A program made the position numbers and the translations under genes. DNA of 64,000 nt from Agriotes lineatus (lineage: Eukaryota; Arthropoda; Insecta; Coleoptera; Elateridae), in contig OW679203.1 in the NCBI GenBank assembly GCA_940337035.1, positions 73,919,061 to 73,983,060 on the forward strand, read 5' to 3'. Positions 11,001 through 23,000 of this stretch are shown in pieces. Each line of letters starts with the position of its first letter. The stretch's first letter is position 1. The notes under the pieces were generated by a model, which was not told where the DNA came from, ran no database searches, and saw only the letters and a program-made list of their open reading frames with translations.

Positions 11001-14000
11001 CAAAAGTCATCAGCGTTTCTGTACAGTTAGATAACAACCATGTTTAAATAAAATTTCGTAAATAAAGCAATACCTTATTTAATGTCAGTGATTCAGTAAT
11101 TGTAGCTTTTATTATGTATAATAGTGCTTATAAGATAACACATTGACAGTTGTAATAAGTTTTTGACATTACTAGTGTTTTTTCTTTGTAACCAACTACC
11201 TACACTGTTACAAAAATGCAAAAGCAAAGCCTGCTCTGAATCATAAAGGAAAAAAACAGACTATAGGCACGATTGTGTTTCGCCAGAAATGGTTAAATAC
11301 CTAGGTCCAACCGCTTTCCAAATTCTTCTTGAAATAATTAATTTAAAATTTTAAAAAAGTCCTCAAGACTAGGATGTGGCAATTATAATACCTCCATTTA
11401 AAAAGAGAGACAAAAATCTTTGCAGTAATTTGAGGCCAACCTCGCTTTTTAGCAGCCCTGGCAAATTATAATAAGCAATTTTACAAAAACAGTTAGCCAA
11501 TACTATAGATGGTCAACTTCTCGAAATGCAAATGGGTTTCAGAGCAGGCAGAGGCACCCAAGTTCACATTTTCTCATTACGACAATTAACGGAGAAAGCA
11601 AACAACACAAACAGATCACCATTTTTGTACTTTATTGACTTGCACCAAGCCTTTGGTAGTGTTCAGAAGGAGCAGTTGTGGACAACTCGAATAAATAACG
11701 GTGTAGATACAGACTTGGTGGATGCAATCAAAAGCATATAAGTACACACGATGTCGTAACTATATAAGAACATCTAATATAATTTCTGAAGGATTCATAA
11801 CAAATGCAGCTGTTAGGCAGGGCAGTGTTTTGAGTCCCTAGCTGTTCAATATTTTATTAGATGGTTCTATTAAAGATAGCGGCAAAGATAAAGACACCTT
11901 ATTTGAAATTATTCACTGTTATAAATGTATATATGTAAAATGTATTGGTTAAAAATATTTGCTTCTGTTCTTACCTGTATATTGTGTTATCAATTAAGTT
12001 GATAATAATCGGCAGACTATGCTGCAAGGTATCATTGTAAATAACAGTGATATTAACGTTTGGAAAATCCAACACGTTGATATTTAAGGCAGTCATATGC
12101 GGCGAAATAGTCAGCAGCGACGAAAAGCTCCCATTGTACATGTCCACCTTGTTATAGCTAACTTCCTTCAAAGTATTTATAAACAAATTCAAATTCTTTT
12201 CGGTACCGTTATGGACGAGCAAATTCGTTTCGTTGCCATAAGTTTTCGCATTTAGGTACAAAACGTTCATTTTATGCTCAGTGCTTTGTATACTATTTAG
12301 ATACAACCCAATTGCAGCTAAGCCGAGGGGCAGCATAATCATAAAGTATAACTTCTGAATGTCTCGTATCAGTCGCAGGACTCTCAACGTCAGTAAGGCT
12401 ATAAACGTCTGCAAAATGTTGGGGGTAGCTTCAATTTTTTCTAAACCGAGGCCCACAATAGGCGACTTTGTTTCGCATATCACTTCTAGGCCACGAAGTT
12501 GCATATCTCCCGTACCTGAAATATATAAATTGTTTGAAATACTTGTTAACTGCAAGCTGATCGTTCATTCACCTCTTGAATCTGGATGATTTGGGTTGTT
12601 TTCATTCTGTAGGGATTGATAACTGGTGCTTTTGCTTTGCAGGCTTAGGCTTCTACTAAGAGCTCGGTTTCGAACCATCTTTTTTGATAAATTTTCAACC
12701 GAGCCCTCCGTCTCTTCGTCTCGCTCTAAGTGTAGAAACACCTCTTCCAAAGTTGTCATTGACACACCATAACTGGAAATTCCTGTTTAAAATGGATTAA
12801 AATGTAGAGCGTATTAAGTTGCACATATGGTTTTTGTTACCTAATTTTCCACAACTGTTAATTTCATGTTCAATTGCAGAAAACAAAGAAGCGAAATTAT
12901 TAACAGCATTGTGGGGCAAAATAAAACTCAGTTCCCTTCCATGACGCCTTGCTTTTTCTGCCTTTGGTACGTGAGATATTACTAATTTTGCTATTGCATG
13001 TTCTCTACTTATACCTAAAATGGTGTAAATTATTTGTAATAGTTAACCAAGTTGTTTATTTATTTTTCAACAACTTACCATCGAGCACTAGCGTAAGATG
13101 ATATCCTATGCCAAATTTATTTTTCAAAAACAGGGAGCTGCCACAGCATCGCAGTTTGCCTTTTGATACGACTGCTTTTCTGTCAGCTGTAGCAAATAGA
13201 TTTTATTTAATGGCTACAAGGAATAACAGCAATGTGTTGAAAAACTTCGGTATAACAGCGCTTTCGTGACGGATTTTTAAGCCAAATGTGTCTTACCTAG
13301 GATATCAGCTTCATCCATAAAGTGGGTCGTTAAGAGAATTACTTTTCCATGCCTTCGATTTTGCAAAACTGACCACATATGTCTTCTTGAATACGGATCG
13401 ACTCCAGCAGTGGGTTCATCCAGAATAATTATCTAAAACGATTGTCCATGTACTGGGTCCACAAAACAGCCATCACTTGTGAAAGTTACCTTTGGATCAC
13501 CTATTACTGCTATACCGACAGAAAGTTTCCTCTTTTGGCCTCCACTTAAATGCTTAGCAAAGCAGTCTGCTTTGTCGCTTAAGTCAATGTCTTTCAACGT
13601 TCTGGTCACTTCAAAATCTCTTATGCTAGCCGAAATTCCCTGTTGGATACACATTTGAACCGTAACCTTGCAAGAGAAAAATCAATTAAGCCTACCTTCA
13701 CAGCCGCAAAAAATTCCAAATGTTCCCTTGGTGTTAAGTTATCGAAAAGAATGTCATGTTGTGGACAAACACCTGTCATTCTTCTAATTTGATCTAAATC
13801 ATCGGCATCCCTGTGAAGTAGTTAGGAAATGAAATTGTGCTTAAAATAGGATGCATTAATGAGAGTGGGTTTACCTTATGTCGTATCCAAAAACATAAGC
13901 AGTGCCTGATGATGGCGAAGTCAGTCCTGTTAAAATGTTAAATAAAGTGGTCTTTCCTGCCCCATTGTGTCCTAATATTGCCGTTATTTGGCCCTCGTAT

Positions 14001-17000
14001 ATAGTTAGGTTAATACCATTAACTGCTTTAACTTCGGCTTTACGACAGTGCTAAGAACAAAAAGATATTTCACTAAATCTATTTTCATAATATATTACTA
14101 ATCGTTAGTTAAGGTAAGTACAGTGATTTATTAAAAACTGAATTGCAGCAGGCCCTGGATAACCTGAATCAGTTGGCTGTACTGAAGTGCATTGTCAGTC
14201 TATGTCAAATTCGAGGTTAGTAGGTTAGGTTTTGTTTGTTATCTGCATATATGAGCCCACTAGATGCAAAACTCTGCGTTTACACTCTTAGTAAATTTGT
14301 GCTAGAGGCAATAGTAATTTACGTTACGAGACCAGAGAGTAGTGTTTTGCAGGTCTCCCCAAGCTTCCAGGTCTCGCCTGCGGCTCGCCCTGTAATCTAC
14401 TTGGTTCGACCTGCAAAACACTACTTTCCGGTCTCGTAACGTAAATTACTATTCCCTCTAGCACAAATTTACTAAGAGTGTAAACGCAGAGTTTTGCATC
14501 TAGTGGGGTCAAATGTGATACTCCCATATTGCTAGTAGGGTCTAGGAACGACTGAAAACATTACGGCACCGACATATAGTGCGTCCGTCTCTTTCTGAGT
14601 AGGGGCAACCGGGGCAGGTTGTCATATGGGTTGGTTGTCACACGTCCCAGTTCTTAGAGTTACTAGATAGAGAGAGTAACGCAATTGGTATCGCCAATGT
14701 ATTTGGCTCATAAATGGCGGTTTGTAACTTTAGCCACTTCCAAAGACGTGATTTCTCAACTTCCTGATTTTGCGCCGTCAAGTGATTGGCTAAATTTTGA
14801 CATTTGACGTCGGACACTTGTCACTTCACTTTTCAGTTATTTAATTTGTTAACCTTGGATCTTTCTTTTTGAGCTTCGGTGAATCGTAAAATGCCAGGGT
14901 GTTGTGTGCCATTTGTAAAAATCGCAGCGAATCTGGTTTTCGACTGTTTCGCTTACCACAAGGTGAAAAGAATGAACAAAAAAGGCGTAAATGGTTGGCA
15001 TTTATAAACGGAGTAATTTATCTTCAGGAGCTCGTATTTGTGAAGTAAGTCGATATATACCCACGTATATTAGCAGATTACAACAGATTTGCAATTAACC
15101 TGAATCGCTAATTAATTGTTCTTCAATAAGAAGCACATTTTGAAACAACCCAATTTGAATCTGATAGACAGGATGGAAGAAAACTTTTAAAATAGAAAGC
15201 GTGGTTATGCACATTCAAATTTCCCGCCAATTTGTGGACCAACAATGGCCGACTTTCGCGTTACTCTCTCAATCTAGTAACTCTACCAGTTCTCAGTCGC
15301 TGCTGCCACTTAGCGGTCTTAACTCGAACTACTCAAAGTTTACATCATTCCGAGAGTGTATACGTAGTTTCAAGTGCCTTGTGACCAATCTCTGGATTTT
15401 ATTGGTGTTTTTATGTTTTTGCAGCTGTAAGTATTCATTCAAGGATGTAGTAATTAACTCTAATTATTCACTCTCTATTCAATGAAGTCAATCTTTCAAC
15501 AATTTTTCTGTTATTCTATAACGTTGCGTGATATTATTCTGTAGCAGCATTGAGGTTAGGTTCTATGGTGTTTCCCCTAAATCGTGAGTTGTTTGAAATG
15601 TCTGTTCGGGGTTGGTTGTCACAAACAACCCGGGGATTGTTGTCACATGTGACAACCAACCCCAGCAGTTTTTTGAGAAGTTTTTCACTTATTTCAGGTA
15701 AAGATAGTGAGAAATCATAAAAAAGACAAACCGAGGTGAAATTGTCCAGACATCATGCTTGCAACAGTGAGGAAAGTGAAAAAAGAGGGATTTTCAATTT
15801 GTAAAACTGCAGCTGATTATCAAATCAACTATCGAACTCTAGCAAGATATTGCAAGAAATTTTCTCCAGATGAAATCAATGATGAAAGGAGAGTCCAACC
15901 TTCCACCACCGTTGGTTATTTTCCAAACAGAAAGATTTTTTCTGATGACAATGAGAAAGAATTAAAAGAATATATACTCCAAGCTGCGGATATTTACTAT
16001 GGTTTAACGCCAAAAGAAATCAAAACCCTCGTTACGAACTTTGCGTGGCAAATTCCATTTCATGTCCTAAATCTTGGAAGGAAAATGAACATGCCGGAGA
16101 TGAATGCTTCGCTGATTTTTTGAAAAGACAGCCGACTCTTTCCTTACGAAAACCGAAGGCCACCAGCTTGGCACGAGCTTCAAGCTTCAACCGAACAAAT
16201 GTGGAATCTTTTTTCAATAATTTGGCAACAGTTCTTGGAAGACATCATTTTCAACCACACGAAATTTGGAACATGGATGAAACTGGAGTTACTTCAGTGC
16301 AATGGTTTCTATGTGGAAAGGGGTAGGTATGTTAGTAACTTTGGCTTGCGCTGTCTCGGCAATTGGAAACCATATCCCACCATTTTTCATATTCCCAAGG
16401 GTCAAATATACGCACTTCATAGCTACTGCGCCTGTAGGTTCTGGTGGAACTGCAAATAAATCTGGGTGGATGCAAGAAGCTGATTTCGTTGTATTTTTAA
16501 ATCATTTCCATAAGCACGCGAAGAGCACGACTGAGAATCCATGCCTGCTTCTTGATAATCATAATGCCCACCTTAGCGTAGAGGGGCTCAATTTTGATAA
16601 ATCCAATGGAATCATCATGTTATCGTTTCCCCCAGATTGGCCTTTTAAGAAATTTTTTAACTCGGCTTGTGATGATTGGATGATTAACAACCCAGGGAGA
16701 ACAATGACAATTTATGACATTCCACAACTCGTTAGTCGCGCATTTCCACTTGCGATGACCCCAGCTAATATTTCTTCAGGATTTCGGTGCACAGGAATAT
16801 ATCCTTTCAATCGTGACATCTTCATCGATGCGGACTTTGCACCAAGCTATGTGACTGACAGAAAGCAGCCTGCAAACCAGCTTCCAGAACAGCCTAAAAA
16901 GTAGCTTCCAGATACGTCTCCAGACAACTCAGATGAACTTCAACCCGGGCCGAGCAATGCACGCAAGTCACCTCTTGGTGTGAAACCTTTACCGAAGGCT

Positions 17001-20000
17001 GGAGATAGAAAATCTACAAATAGAAATAACAGTCAAAAAGGAGAAACAGCAATTTTAACAGATACGCCGGTTAAACGGAAACTGGAAAAACAGGCTGCAA
17101 AAGTCGATAGAAAAAAATCCAAGAAATGTTTGTTCAAAAAAGTAGCAGACAAAAATAAGGATGCAAAAAAGAAGAAAGGAACTACAAAGACAAAGGAAAA
17201 TCAAAAGTTCAGCAGCGAAGAAGAGGATGATGATGACTGTGTTTGTTTAGTTTGTTTAGAACCGTTTTCTAATAGTAAAGCCAGGAAAAATGGATCCAAT
17301 GTATAGAATGCAAAGGCTGGTCTCATGAATTATGTACTCCCGGACTGAATAAATTTTATACTTGTCAAAATTGTGAAAGTGCCCTCAAAAGTGACTAATG
17401 TATTATTAACCCTTAAATATTCACTTAAATTACTATTTCATTCTCCGAATTTGTCTTAAATTTAAATTACTAGCTTACTTTTAATGTTGTGATATTATCA
17501 ATATAAATGTTTTGGTTTGTTCTGTATTTAATAAAAAAATTTTTTTTATTTTTTTTCCATCTAAATAACCAGTGACAACCAACCCCAAATTCTGTGACAA
17601 CCAACCCAGTGTCGTGGCAGGTTGTCACAAAAATTTCATCCAGAAGAAATTGTTATTCCTAAATAACCCCTTATTGCTATGGTCCCAAAACTGCAGGAAA
17701 ATGTAGCCAAGGATACACACTAAAGGATACTTTAATGACAGAAAGGTAAACTACAAACCCTACCTCTTCAAAAATTAAAAAGCAAAAATTGTGACAACCT
17801 GCCCCGGTCTCCCCTACTATGCGTTTCGTGCGCATGCCTAGGAATTCAAACTGCACAGCTTTGTTCAGGTGTTCAAGGACGACGCTTGCGCATAATACAC
17901 CAAGTGCGTAGAAAGAGCTGGTTGACTATCTCACTTACGCTGTGACCTCTCCACTTACAAGAGCTAGCAATAAAGAAATATTACATATATGGTTATTTGA
18001 CACAGACTGACGCAAAACTTAAACTGAAAATCTCGAATTTGACATAGACTGATAATACACTTTAGTACTGTCAACTGATTCAGGCTATCCAGCGCCTGCT
18101 GCAATTCAGTTTTTAAAAAATCATTCGTATGTACATATAGCCAGCGTATATATATTAAACAAGTAAAGTACGTTTTTTTCCTATAAAAATTTTCAAGGTC
18201 AAAGTAAAATTGGCAAGACTGTTTTTTTAAAATTATTAGAAAATTTATTTTCGTCAGGTTTTTCTGTAAACGACTTGTGTCATTTTGACATTTAAAATTA
18301 AATTTTCAGCTTTTCTTTTTTGAAAATGAATATGCGTAAAAAAATGGAATCTTTTAAAATTAAATGCAAAAAAAGCAATTCTGAAGTGTGCAGAGGAACT
18401 GTTCGATCTGCAGCCTAATATGCCAAAAGAAGAAGTTCACGAAAGATTACCTAAAAAGATAACTCCTTTAATGTCAGATTTTAAATTTCGCTCCAATTTT
18501 TAGTTCTAAAGGGTTACTAAAACAAATCCTACCAACATATAACATGACAGAAGAAGAAGTTTACGAAAGATTACCTAAAAACAAAACTCCTTTAATGTCA
18601 GATTTTAAATTTCGCACCAATTTTTAGTTCTAAAAAGTTACTAAAACAAATCTTACCAACATATAATTTTTAAAGGAATCCAAGTAATGCCAACATAAAC
18701 CCTAAATTCTTTGACCTTCAAAATTTTTATAGGAAAAAAACGTACTTTAGGGACACTCATGCCAAATGTTGAAACCTGTCTAGAGTGCCTGGGACAGTAA
18801 TTCGGGGGGTATTTCTAAGCTTGACTGTCAGATGGCTGCACAAAATTCTACCAATCAGAGCCAGTTACTGGCTCTGCTACCAATCATATGTGATCATAGA
18901 TAATATAATAATATACTGTCGTATAGTATATTATTATATTATCTATGTATGTGATAAAGTAGTGGCTCCATCTGTTAGTACTATCAGAAAGTACCCCCCC
19001 CAGGATCCGCTCAAGGTCATCCAAATCGGTATTTTGACATCAAAGGAACCGACAGTGAGTGTCTCTACTTGTTTGATATATGTACGCTATTACAGACTAA
19101 AACTTGATTGGAAGAAATGTTAATGTAATTCACTTATGGGGATTAATGTATTAGTCCCGGTTAAATTGTTCACAGATAATGAAGAAGAACTAAATGAATA
19201 AGAATATCTGGGAAAACTTCAGTATAGCGTCCCCACTGGGTTTGACGTTTGCCGCGCAAGCGCAGAAAACCCCCGAAAAGCAGTCAAATGATAAAACATC
19301 GTGTACTACGTACACACAAATCTTAAACTGCAGCTAACCTAAAATTATAGCTCCCAGACCAGAAGATTCACGTATATGTGTGTGACTGGGGACGCTATAT
19401 TGAAGTTTAGCCGAATATCCTGGCATAGATACAACAGAACCGCCATCAAAACTAAAATAAAAAGGCTGCAGTAGAGCTTAAATATTGGAAATTTTCTGGT
19501 GTGGGGACAATATTGGACTGAAAATAATGAAAGTAAATCTAGAAACAACAACAGATACTATCCATTCCCAAAACTCGTGAACTGTCAATGTCAATTTTTT
19601 TAAATATTTGCTGAGTGTACCTGGAAATTACAATTTTTTAGGAATGAACGTTGGATCTAGTGATTTCTAGTAATATTATAGTTAGGTTAAGTTACATGTG
19701 TCAAAAGTTAAGCGAAGTTTTTCCTTGTAATAGTTAGGTAACTATAGTCTTTTTTCCCTTTCCAATGGTAAACCCCATTTTCGTTTCCGTTCCATTGCAA
19801 TTGAAGTGTATGCACAAACATTAAAGAATTTTGGAGATTATTTTTTTACAAGAACGTGACATGTCACGTTTTTAAATTTAAAAAATTTCAGTGTTGCCAA
19901 AATCAGTAAGCAGAGGTTCCAAAACAGAATTTAAGCAAGGTACCAACTTGATAGCGTTTTGACAGTTCACGAGTTTTATGAAGGGATAGTATGCTCTACG

Positions 20001-23000
20001 ATTTATTGAGAGAGATATGGGAAGAGGAAACGGCAGAAGATTGAAAAAAAGGTTTATTGGTAAAACTCCCTAGGACCTAGAGACGCCTTTTGTTGTACAA
20101 GTACTGGAGAGACAGTAAAATACTCACGAGAATGATATTAAACAGAATCAAAGATGTAGTTAACGACAAACTCATGAAAGGACAATAAGTTGGTTTCAGA
20201 TAGCAATGCTTATATGTGGATATGCTGACCACCCTGAGAATTGCGATGAAATAAAGTGCAGAATAACAGATTCCCTCATAGTACTTTTCCTTTATAGACT
20301 TTATAAGCACAGAATCCATGCGGAAAGTTTTAAACAAATTTGGAATAGCACATCTAAACACCTTATAAAAACAACTTAAGTATAAGGCCTATGAATGTCA
20401 AGTGACACACAACAGCAAAGTGAGAAACGTCAAGTGCAACACAGGGACACTTATTGTCACTATGATAACTGAGGAAGAAGGTTATGAATAAACCTAGAGG
20501 CTTATAATGGGGATTGACTAAAAGACTGGAAGACATTGACTTGGTGGACGACTTATGACCAATAATTATTAGCAAAGATGAAGGAAAGGATGGAAGAGCT
20601 TTGTATAAAAGGACTGAGTATGACCATAAGATCATTGAATATCCAGACTCTGGATATTTAATGATAAGATAAATTAAGACAAAACAAAGGAGATGAAAAC
20701 AAATGGAAAAAACCAAGAAAAGCTAAAAGTTAATGGTAGAGTAATAAGGTTGTGACGTTTCACATGCTTACAAATTGTTTTAAAATGTTTTAATTGCCAT
20801 TATCAATTTGTAGGCTGCTATCACAGTCACAACAGCCATCCAGTCACAACATGTAAACAACTGGGCCCCACTAGGGGGGACGTAAAACCAGATGTCTGCC
20901 GCTCAGTTGCCAAATGAATTTCGTCAGAGATTTTGCTGATTGTCGATAGGGGACAGGTGTAAATCCGAGCAGGCACTGAACACTTATTCTTGTTCTTCCT
21001 ACTTTTTTGATACACGTTTGTCTGTTATGTCCAGGCGACATTAATATTTTACAGTATCGCATTTTCGCGTTTTCTATTTTTACCTATATCTTATTTTCCC
21101 CTCGATTTACTTTGTGCCATTTTCACCATTTTGGTGGTGTTCAGTGTCGATATTTGAACGTTTTAGCCTCTCCTCCTTATTTGCACCCAATCATTGATGG
21201 GTTGTATCTGCAACTCGTTTCTTATATGTTGGTTGGGGCTATGATCTCTCTGCAGGTCTTTTTCTCCATTCTTCTTGATGTGGACATTTCATTTTTCTCC
21301 AATATCTGTTTCAGACGACTCGTATGGCTTCAAGTGTCAGTCGCATAGTATTGTTACGTTTTTACGTTCGGGCTATTTACAAAATTATTCGACGCTTCTT
21401 GTATTAAACATTTATTTACAATGATTAATTACGATTATTTACAAACACGAATTATCAAGGCAGAACACAGTTACTTAAACTAACGAACTATTTGTAACAA
21501 CGATACATTTATTTATTTATATTGCACTTAACAGTAATGATTTAAATGGTTATATTTATTTTTTATTTATTTCACTGGTGTTTTATACACACGGTCTATT
21601 TATATTACGCGCTTCGAGCTTGATGAGAACTAGATGAGAACTGCCGGAGAACTGAACTGTCTATCCGGCGGCGCGTATTTATATGGCCGAATAATTTCCT
21701 TCTAGAACAATCCAGACTTCGCTCGTATGTTCCGGCATTCGCGTGTGTTGACCCCGAGCGCGTTTCCGAAAGCGTGAGTCATCCCTTGCATCTGACTGCA
21801 AGGTCGCTTCTCGACGCGTCTGGAACATGACTCATCTGTCCGCAGCTGGCTCCAAGACCGTCTCGGCGGCGGTGACTCATAAGTCTGCAGCTGCCTGATC
21901 GCCAGGCTGTTACAGTATATTAAAATTGGTTCTCATTGTGTTTTTGCAATCTGCTAATGTATTTGTTATTTCACATTATACCATTGAACACTCCAACATC
22001 TATCTGTTCCTGAACATCCATTTGTTTCTTATTCTAGTCAGTTCTCACAATATGGCCAAGCTATTTTAGCCCATACGCATTGATAAAATGTGCAATACCC
22101 TCTCCTATATTTCATTGTCTATTTCAAAGTTCACTCTCATTCTGTACTTGTTATTTTCTGTTTCAATGAGCCCCGCTGTCACTCGCAAATTTTCGTATCA
22201 TAACTTCTTAACTCGCCTTCTTCTCTTTTTTGTGAAAATCAAAATTGCTCCTGCATATGCAACAATAGGCCTTAATAAAATCCTATACCACCCTTTCACT
22301 TTATAATTTTTTTTCCTTCTTATGCAAATGTTTCTGCACAACCGTTTGCAATTTATTCCCTACATATTTCAGTAGTTGTACCACTTTGTTGTTATTTCAT
22401 GGTATGTTGTTATGCTTATTTTTAATATTAATTAATTTGCATATTTACCTCTTGCACTCTTGAACTCTCGGTTGCGATGTTATTCTGGATTTCTGTATAA
22501 CAATTGATAATTATCTACTTTTTGGTTTCACCCTGCCAATCCATTTAGTAATTCTTCATAATGTGCCTTCCATACTCTTTTGTTTTTTTCATTTTCGTGT
22601 ACTACCTCCTCTTGTTTTTAATACCTCTTGTTTTTATTAAAAGTCTGTATTTCATTCCCTTTATTTTTTTATACGAGTATATGCTCCTGAGTTATTATTT
22701 CTATTCTGACTCTCTATTTTCTTCCAAGTTTCTTGTTTAAGCAATTGCCTCTTTTGCTTGCATACTTTCTTTGCTTTGTTTTTTTTTGCCCTTTGTATTT
22801 AACCTTATCTACCTCTCTTCCTATATTTATCTCGCTTTCTTTTTTTTTACATCTTTGCATTGCTTATAATACCACTCGTTTAGTTTTTTCGTTTCTGACT
22901 ATATTCTATACCTACACACTCCTGCTGCTTCTAGCAATTCCTCCTTTTATCTGGACCTTTGTTTTCAACATTTTTGTCTTTGTATTTCTTTGTTTTAAAT

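Larger units (their letters stand above)
9235..11905 (+). mobile_element. Degenerate LINE B, split by a Tc1/mariner-type element
   Basis: The remnant starts inside the endonuclease (GAKIGLDHYLLAI at about 9275) and runs through a long degraded linker. Just before 10006 the pre-palm motif TTKLQQAVRKLKIGQ can be read. The insertion 10009-11263 follows, and the same protein resumes with VSPEMVKYLGPTAFQILLEI. Reverse-transcriptase motifs are PPFKKRDKNLCSNLRP, MGFRAGRGTQVHIFSLRQL, FLYFIDLHQAFGSV and, past stops, AGQCFES/LFNILLDGS. It fades out about 11905, before the YADD box. Many stops are present. Confidence 0.8.
14602..17814 (+). mobile_element. pogo-type DNA transposon
   Basis: The ends are GGGGCAACCGGGGCAGGTTG on the left and the complement of GGGGAGACCGGGGCAGGTTG on the right, flanked by TA (14600-14601 and 17815-17816), the target duplication of pogo/Tc1-mariner elements. 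Inside are a pogo (DDE_1) transposase from 15755 and repeated copies of a GGTTGGTTGTCACA motif near both ends (about 14630, 15608, 15636, 17571, 17592, 17616, 17791), presumably transposase binding sites. A smaller element (14655-15285) is inserted in its 5' region. Confidence 0.85.
14131..18116. mobile_element. TTAA-flanked palindromic element hosting nested insertions
   Basis: The two ends are inverted copies of about 100 bp. The left is TTAAAAACTGAATTGCAGCA..., the right its complement ending at 18116, and both run inward to the palindromic core seen at 1479-1608 (left half 14187-14235, right half 17998-18055). The halves are separated by about 3.8 kb of inserted DNA, including a hairpin MITE and a pogo element. 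Both ends carry TTAA, which could be a target duplication or part of the TIR. It lies in the 14.7-kb ABCA intron. Confidence 0.7.
18143..19087. mobile_element. Second copy of the CAGCGTACATAAATC MITE, split by a TA-MITE
   Basis: The inverted ends AGCGTATATATATTAAACAA and its counterpart ending TATATGTACGCT match the MITE at 7319-7971, as do the interior motifs GGAACCGACAGTGAGTGTCT, AAAGTACCCCCC and CCAATCAGAGCCAG. The left end is interrupted by the TA-MITE at 18166-18747. Near 18902-18945 there is an AT-rich palindrome (ATAATATAATAATATACTG and its complement). There is no coding capacity; an ORF at 18785 is spurious. Confidence 0.75.

Noticed and set aside
14236..14527. Two overlapping ORFs on opposite strands encoding nearly the same peptide
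   Set aside because: Explained by the hairpin MITE: the two strands of a palindrome read alike.
20077..20716. Minus-strand ORFs of 94 and 117 codons as membrane proteins
   Set aside because: They are antisense of a decayed LINE reverse transcriptase on the plus strand.
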